A stretch of DNA of 64,000 nucleotides from an uncultured Rhizobium sp. (GTDB lineage Bacteria; Pseudomonadota; Alphaproteobacteria; Rhizobiales; Rhizobiaceae). The translations under genes and the position numbers were made by a program. How positions within the stretch are numbered: the stretch's first letter is position 1; each line of letters starts with the position of its first letter. Shown here in pieces: positions 59,283-64,000 of this stretch. The notes beneath the pieces were generated by a model. The model was not told the origin of the DNA, ran no database searches, and saw nothing but the letters and a program-made list of their open reading frames with translations. The DNA lies in assembly GCA_945952415.1 (NCBI GenBank), contig CAMFIF010000018.1, positions 1-64,000 of the forward strand, in the 5' to 3' direction.

Positions 59283-62258
59283 TCAGGCCTTGAAGGGCCC
59301 TTCGATGCCGAAGGACTGCATCAGCGCCTTGTGGCGGTTGAAGGCCTTGAGGAGTTCGGCGCCGTAACGCTCCACCAGCATCGACTGGCGGCAGGCATCC
59401 GGTGCGGAATCCAGCGCGCCGAGGATGGCGGCGAGCGTTTCGGCCGTTTCGCGGGCTGCCTTCAGCGCGGCCTTGTCGGCGGCAAGCGCCAGAACGTCCT
59501 GGCCGGTGGTGGCGCCGACGCCCTTGACGGTCTTCGCGCCGCCCGAGGTGTAGCCGGCCGGCAGGTCGCCCTTGAGGTTCACCACGCGCTTGAACTGGAT
59601 CAGGTCGAAGATCTGGTCGACGGCCTGCTTGGCACCTTCGACGCGCGAGACATGCTCGGTGTCGGCGGCGGCATGGGGCAGAAGCTCCAGCCGGCCCGGA
59701 TATTTCTGGCCGAGCGGCAGGTAGGGCACCATCGGACCGGAAACGGCACCGGTTTCGACATGGGTGAAGAGATCGGCATCAATCGCCGCATAGCGCACCT
59801 TGCCGGAAGCCAGCGCCCGGTCGAGGGCCTCCGCATCCACGCCTTCGCCGCGGTCGTAGTTGAGCAGGACCGCGCCGTCATTGGCGGCGGCAAAGACGCT
59901 GTCGCCGATGAAGCCGGCATTGGCAAACTTGCCGGTTTCGGCATTGAGCGCGCCAAGGCCGGTGTGGAGCGAGAGCACATCGGCGCCCTTGGCTGCCTCT
60001 TCCTTGGTCGCAGCCCAGGTGAAGCCTTCGCTTTCGATCCAGTCCTTGTGGCGCTCGCGGGCGAAGATCTTCACCTTCATGCCGAAGGCGCTCGCGAGCT
60101 TGGCGAGTTCGCGGCCGATATTGCCGTAGCCGAACACGGCCATGACCTTGCCTTCCAGCTTCTCGGTCGGGAATTCGCGCAGGTTGCGGCCCGTGTCGAA
60201 CTTGCCGGCGGCAGTGAGCGCGTGCATCTTCTCGACGGCGAGATCGGGGAGCACCTTGAGGAGTGCCTTCATGGCCATCTGCGCGGTGGCGCGGGAGTTG
60301 AAGCTCGGCGTGTTCATCAGAACCGCGTGGCCGCCCTCGCCATTGCCGCCGCCCCAGGAGGCGGAGCCCATGTTGCCGGTGCCGGCGCCGATGCGCACGC
60401 CACCGAACTCGAACTGCGCGCCCTTGGGCAGGAAGGTGGCGGCTGCGATCACGGCGTCATACTGGCCGTTGCCGGCAACGGCCATGATCTCGGCTTCGGT
60501 GGAGATGTCGGGCACGTAGAAGAAGTGCAGCTTGCCCTTTTCGAGCGCCTGGCCGTCCTCGTAGCCCTTCTCGTGGAAGACGCCACCCTTGGCTTCGACG
60601 TAAGCCTTGACTTCCGAATGATCCGGCTCGCCCTTGGCATCGAATTTCAGGCCGACGCGGTCGCAGACCAGCACCTTGTAGGCGCGGTTCGGATCGTCCT
60701 TGCGCTCTGTGGCGGAAGCCCTGGCTTCGGCTTCGAAGGTCACGCCCTGCTTGGCGAGTTCCTCTTCCAGCACGGCGATCTTGGCGCGGTGATAGGCGTA
60801 ATGCAGGTTGTCGAGCAGCGCCGTCACGTCGGAGATCGGGCGGATGCCACCGATCCAGGCGCGGTAGTCGCCGGGCGTGCCGGGGAAGGCGTTGATGTAG
60901 CGGGCGACATCAAGGCCGGCCTCGTAGGTGCCGTTCGGATGTGTCACGCCGTCATAGGAGAGGATGTTCTTCGAATAGGCGACGATGCGGGCATGGATTG
61001 CCGGATCGGTGATGTCGGCATCCTTGACCTTCAGAAGCGTCACGGCGGCACCGCGATGATCGACGCTCGAGACGCCGAGCTCGAACAGCGGATGGGCGGC
61101 TACCCAGCGGTTCACTTCCTCGCGGTTGGCGACGGAGCGGCGGTTGAGCTCGGAGACGGTGCCGATGCGCTTTTCGGCGCGCAGCAGGCCGAAGGTGGTT
61201 TCGGCAAAGGCGAGCGTCGAGAAGGTGTTGATCACGCCGCCCAGCATCTTGTTCTGCTCGGGATCGTAGATCGGCCCGACATTGACGGTGCGTTCGCCCG
61301 TCAGCGGCTTCTTCGGATCGACGGGGGCTGCAATCTTCAGCTGGCGCGGGATCGCCCAGGAAGGCTGCTTCTGGTTCTTCTCGACCAGTGCCAGCGCGGC
61401 GGGCGTGAAGGAGATGATGTAGTAGCCCGAGATGCCGCCGATCGCCTTCTGGAAGGGCATGAACATGCAGCACCTGGTGATGACTTCGTTGACCAGCTTC
61501 TCGCCCCAGGGCATGGCGCCGAGCATCGAGGTCGCGTCGAGAACGACATGGTGCTCTTCCGGATTCATCGCGATCCAGGCGAGCAGCTGCTCGATGTCGC
61601 GGGCGGAATAGGTGGTGGCACCCGTGGTTTCATGTCCGACGCCGATGAAGAGCTTGATGCCCATGGCCTTCAGCTCTTCGGCAGAGGGCACGATGCCTTC
61701 TTCCTTGGCGAAGTGGATGCGGCTTTCGTCGCCCTGACGGGAATAGCGCATCATTTCGATGATCTGCGCGCCCCAGGACTGGCGGAAGAAGCCGGACGAC
61801 TTGGCCTCCTCGCTTTCCGGACGGAGCGTGTCGACGAAGACGTGCTGGGAGGGGTCGTTGTTGGTGATGAGGTGCAGGGCGGCGGCGGTGAAGCCGGAAT
61901 GGCCGCCGCCGAGGCCGACGGCCATCTTGTTGGCCTTCGGGAATTCGAAGTAGCGGTGGATCTCGCGCATCATGTCCAGCAGGAACTTGTCCGCCGGATA
62001 GCCGCGATGCATGGAGCGGCCGATTTCCGCAGCCGTGAACGGGCCGAGATCGTTGCCCCTGTCGTCGAGCTTGCGGTAATTCTGTTCCAGCCAGCGCTCG
62101 AATTCGAACTTGATGAAGCGGCTGTCGGCCTCGTCGGCCGCGCCGTCGGTGATCGGGCCCACGCCGAAGAAGGGGTTGGCGGTGCGGGCGGGCGGGCCGT
62201 TGCGGGTGGCCTCCAGGGAAGCAGCGCGTTGGGCTTTAAGCGTTTCTACGTTTGACAT
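59283..62258 (-). CDS. SerC-like aminotransferase / SerA-like dehydrogenase fusion
   Basis: This 991-residue protein has two enzyme halves. Residues about 30-440 are a class V aminotransferase like phosphoserine aminotransferase, with Asp-241 in VVLDATSML and the PLP-lysine candidate K271 in FMPFQKAIGG. Residues about 525-930 are a D-2-hydroxyacid dehydrogenase domain like phosphoglycerate dehydrogenase, with the NAD fold GYGNIGRELAKLASAFGMKVKIFARE, Arg-803 in NYDRGEG, and His-862 in LLPHAAAD. In the serine pathway these are consecutive steps, so a bifunctional serine-forming enzyme is one reading; another 2-oxoacid/amine pair is possible. ATG 62258 (MSNVETL) was chosen. The gene stands alone with a strong terminator. 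Confidence 0.85.
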   Translation of the reverse strand: MSNVETLKAQRAASLEATRNGPPARTANPFFGVGPITDGAADEADSRFIKFEFERWLEQNYRKLDDRGNDLGPFTAAEIGRSMHRGYPADKFLLDMMREIHRYFEFPKANKMAVGLGGGHSGFTAAALHLITNNDPSQHVFVDTLRPESEEAKSSGFFRQSWGAQIIEMMRYSRQGDESRIHFAKEEGIVPSAEELKAMGIKLFIGVGHETTGATTYSARDIEQLLAWIAMNPEEHHVVLDATSMLGAMPWGEKLVNEVITRCCMFMPFQKAIGGISGYYIISFTPAALALVEKNQKQPSWAIPRQLKIAAPVDPKKPLTGERTVNVGPIYDPEQNKMLGGVINTFSTLAFAETTFGLLRAEKRIGTVSELNRRSVANREEVNRWVAAHPLFELGVSSVDHRGAAVTLLKVKDADITDPAIHARIVAYSKNILSYDGVTHPNGTYEAGLDVARYINAFPGTPGDYRAWIGGIRPISDVTALLDNLHYAYHRAKIAVLEEELAKQGVTFEAEARASATERKDDPNRAYKVLVCDRVGLKFDAKGEPDHSEVKAYVEAKGGVFHEKGYEDGQALEKGKLHFFYVPDISTEAEIMAVAGNGQYDAVIAAATFLPKGAQFEFGGVRIGAGTGNMGSASWGGGNGEGGHAVLMNTPSFNSRATAQMAMKALLKVLPDLAVEKMHALTAAGKFDTGRNLREFPTEKLEGKVMAVFGYGNIGRELAKLASAFGMKVKIFARERHKDWIESEGFTWAATKEEAAKGADVLSLHTGLGALNAETGKFANAGFIGDSVFAAANDGAVLLNYDRGEGVDAEALDRALASGKVRYAAIDADLFTHVETGAVSGPMVPYLPLGQKYPGRLELLPHAAADTEHVSRVEGAKQAVDQIFDLIQFKRVVNLKGDLPAGYTSGGAKTVKGVGATTGQDVLALAADKAALKAARETAETLAAILGALDSAPDACRQSMLVERYGAELLKAFNRHKALMQSFGIEGPFKA

Positions 62259-62510
62259 GGACGACCCCACCGGTAGGAATGGCACTGGAAAAGTTGCGGC
62301 ATCTTATCGATGGCGGGACGGGGCGTAGGCTTGGATACGTCACATCTTGTCTAAAAACGTCCACCGAAAAGATTGTTTCATCCTTTCCCGGCTCGCGAGA
62401 CCAAAGGAGCCGGTATTTTCGGCCTGTTTGGGCGATTTTCCTGATTATTCGCGCTTTGGGGGCGATTTTCCGCCGCGCATCTTCGATCCGGGACCGTGGC
62501 CCGGTTCGTT

Positions 62511-62526
62511 TGAAACGATCGTTTCA
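62511..62526. promoter_or_regulatory. 16-bp perfect palindrome TGAAACGATCGTTTCA
   Basis: TGAAACGA-TCGTTTCA is a gapless perfect palindrome five bases after the cupin stop and about 250 bp upstream of the fusion gene. Its shape resembles LacI- or GntR-type operators. No cognate regulator is encoded in view. Confidence 0.45.
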
Positions 62527-62531
62527 GTCGC

Positions 62532-62900
62532 TCAGGCGGAGGCTTTCGCCTTCTGGATCACATAGGTCTTTTTCAGGTGGTCGTGAATTTCCCAGCGGCC
62601 CTTCCAGCCGAGGGGCAGAACCAGAAGATCTCCGGCTCTGACGGTCTTTGCGCCCGAACCATCGGCATTGACGAGCGTCGCCGAGCCCGAGAGGATGTGA
62701 CAGAATTCGGCGGATTTCGACCGGTCGGCGGTGAAGGTGCCGGGGGTGCATTCCCAGACGCCGATCTCGGTGAGACCGTCTTGCGAGGACCAGAGTTCTG
62801 TCGCCGCCTCCTGCTGGCCGGGCGTGAGGGTCGTGGGTTTGTCTTCAAACGCCCCGACATCGATGGAGGCGAGGGCGTGGAAGGCCTGAAAATCGATCAT
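62532..62900 (-). CDS. Cupin-domain protein (DUF861-like)
   Basis: This 122-residue single-domain cupin has EIGVWECTPGTFTADRSKSAEFCHILSGSATLVNADGSGAKTVRAGDLLVLPLGWKGRWEIHDHLKKTYVI, the cupin_3 pattern found in (S)-ureidoglycine aminohydrolase-like and small sugar-binding proteins. Its function is unknown. It is 22 bp downstream of the DAO-family oxidoreductase on the same strand. That pairing recurs around amine or polyamine oxidases, so it may be an accessory to that reaction. Confidence 0.85.
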   Translation of the reverse strand: MIDFQAFHALASIDVGAFEDKPTTLTPGQQEAATELWSSQDGLTEIGVWECTPGTFTADRSKSAEFCHILSGSATLVNADGSGAKTVRAGDLLVLPLGWKGRWEIHDHLKKTYVIQKAKASA

Positions 62901-62922
62901 GGTTGCGGTTCTCCCCGGAAGA

Positions 62923-64000
62923 TCAGCGCCCGGTCAGGGCATTGGCGATGGCGGCGAGGCGCGAAGGGCCGGCGCCGGGCCGTGCCTCGTTCCGGTCGGC
63001 CATATGGAAAAGCTGGTACATGGCATGGACGCCCATCCAGCGCAGCGGCTCCGGCTCCCATTCCCGGACGCGCCGGTTGACCCAGGGAAGGCGGGTACGC
63101 TCCGTCTCCTCGCCCAGGACCAGATCGGCAAGGGTCTGCCCGGAGAGGTTGGAGGTGGAGACGCCGACGCCGACATAGCCGCCGGCCCAGCCGATGCCTG
63201 TGTCCCGGTCCAGCCCGACGGTCGCGCACCAGTCGCGGGGAACACCCAGCACCCCGCACCAGGCGTGGTCGATCTTCACATCCCGGACCATGGGAAAATG
63301 GCGGTGAAGGATTTCCGTGAGCTGGCGGATCGTTTCCGGCTGGGTGCGGCCGTTGACGTCGGTTTTCGAGCCGAAGCGGTAGGGCACGCCCCGCCCGCCC
63401 ATGGCTATGCGGCCCTCGCGGGTGCGCTGCGCATAGCAATAGGCATGGGCGCCATCACCCAGAACCTCATATCCCTTCCAGCCGATCTTCTCCCAGAGTT
63501 CATCGGGCAGCGGCTCGGTGACGATCTGGGCGCTGTTCAGCGGCAGCCAGGTGCGCTCATGGCCGGGAAGGCCGGCGGTGAACCCTTCCGTCGCGCGGAT
63601 GATGAAGGGCGCGCGGACCTTGCCGCGGCTGGTCTCGACCATGCCCTTTTCGAGGCTCGTCACGGCCGTGTTCTCGTATATGCGAACCCCCAGCCGCTCC
63701 ACCGCTCTTGCAAGGCCCTGCACGAGCTTTGCCGGCTGGATGCGGGCGACCCCGCGGGTGATCATCGCACCCCTGATATTGTTGACATTGATGCGGGCAC
63801 GCGCCTCTTCCGCATCGATCAGGTGGATGTCTTCGGCCTCGACCTCCCAGGCCTTTTCGCCCGCGTAATCCCGCTGGATGCGCTGCCACTGGACATCGCT
63901 GGTCGCGGCCCGCATCTCGTCGGTTCTGACGATATCCGCATCGATACCCTCTTCCTCGCAGACCCGGATCACCTCGTTCACGGTGCCCATCATGGCGGCG
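62923..64000 (-). CDS. DAO-family FAD-dependent oxidoreductase (partial)
   Basis: The gene runs off the right end of the window, so the N-terminal FAD fold is missing; about 359 residues are present. The visible part has the substrate-domain segment NNIRGAMITRGVARIQPAKLVQGLARAVERLGVRIYENTAVTSLEKG and the C-terminal FAD motif GWAGGYVGVGVSTSNLSGQTLADLVLGEETE. These are typical of glycine oxidase/gamma-glutamylputrescine oxidase-like enzymes. The next codons beyond ATG 63993 are still in frame, so that ATG is internal. The downstream cupin is probably co-transcribed. Confidence 0.85.
   Translation of the reverse strand, partial: AAMMGTVNEVIRVCEEEGIDADIVRTDEMRAATSDVQWQRIQRDYAGEKAWEVEAEDIHLIDAEEARARINVNNIRGAMITRGVARIQPAKLVQGLARAVERLGVRIYENTAVTSLEKGMVETSRGKVRAPFIIRATEGFTAGLPGHERTWLPLNSAQIVTEPLPDELWEKIGWKGYEVLGDGAHAYCYAQRTREGRIAMGGRGVPYRFGSKTDVNGRTQPETIRQLTEILHRHFPMVRDVKIDHAWCGVLGVPRDWCATVGLDRDTGIGWAGGYVGVGVSTSNLSGQTLADLVLGEETERTRLPWVNRRVREWEPEPLRWMGVHAMYQLFHMADRNEARPGAGPSRLAAIANALTGR

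Noticed and set aside
59019..62255. A 1078-codon open frame on the plus strand
   Set aside because: It lies opposite the SerC-SerA-like gene. Its translation is low-complexity (Gly, Ala, Asp, Glu, His, Arg) with no domain, as expected for the antisense frame of a GC-rich gene.

Overview
The window looks like the start of a draft contig from a GC-rich alphaproteobacterium, most likely of the Rhizobiaceae or a neighbouring Rhizobiales family. This rests on base composition, dense operons, the number of ABC importers, an IclR-controlled hydroxyquinol cluster of the type known from Rhizobium, and a pair of GC-rich intergenic repeats typical of rhizobial genomes. The first 44 bases are not biological. 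They are an Illumina Nextera i7 index and adapter with the Tn5 mosaic end. No rRNA, tRNA, CRISPR, phage or insertion sequence was seen. The content is chromosomal-type metabolism and transport.

Layout. 0.1-6.1 kb: a HAD phosphatase, a DUF763 protein, an MgtC-like membrane protein, and a TetR / MFS transporter / AspA-AstE-type deacylase group. 6.2-15.7 kb: a peptide-scavenging operon on the minus strand (DppA-C-B-D-F-like importer, M17 aminopeptidase, secreted C39-like protein) facing a divergent LysR regulator. 15.8-18.0 kb: a large MscS-type channel.

18.2-30.5 kb: a complete hydroxyquinol (1,2,4-trihydroxybenzene) catabolic island. It has a TfdB-like flavin hydroxylase, hydroxyquinol 1,2-dioxygenase, maleylacetate reductase, 3-oxoadipate CoA-transferase (two subunits) and 3-oxoadipyl-CoA thiolase. 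A five-gene branched-chain-type ABC importer is embedded in it and a convergent IclR regulator follows. Together these would take a resorcinol-like phenol to succinyl-CoA and acetyl-CoA. A shared 15-bp motif upstream of two catabolic or transport transcripts, with a weaker copy upstream of the regulator, is a candidate IclR operator.

30.7-40.6 kb: a galactoside operon (CUT1 importer, GH36 alpha-galactosidase, MsmK/UgpC-type ATPase, GH42 beta-galactosidase, then gluconokinase) with a divergent AraC/MelR-type regulator. 40.6-42.4 kb: an L,D-transpeptidase lipoprotein and a siderophore-interacting flavoprotein. 42.5-44.8 kb: a cystine/polar amino-acid importer. 44.8-45.3 kb: a non-coding stretch with a 14-C run, two inverted copies of a palindromic repeat, and a terminator. 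45.3-50.9 kb: a dimethylglycine/sarcosine dehydrogenase-like enzyme, an RBBP9-like hydrolase, and an SDR / zinc-alcohol dehydrogenase pair. 51.1-56.1 kb: an RND efflux operon led by its TetR repressor, with a perfect palindromic operator.

56.1-59.2 kb: a stress/envelope-type group of very small genes (DUF3309, CsbD, YqjD/ElaB-like, YqjE-like) around an unusual regulator. The regulator fuses a degenerate CheB domain, a histidine-kinase DHp-like helix without an ATPase, a receiver and a LuxR HTH. 59.3-64.0 kb: a 991-residue fusion of a SerC-like aminotransferase and a SerA-like dehydrogenase, a cupin, and a DAO-family oxidoreductase cut off by the window end.

The least ordinary items are the CheB/DHp/REC/LuxR protein, the SerC-SerA-like fusion, the transporter embedded in the hydroxyquinol cluster with its candidate operators, and stem-loops placed just after three separate ABC binding-protein genes.
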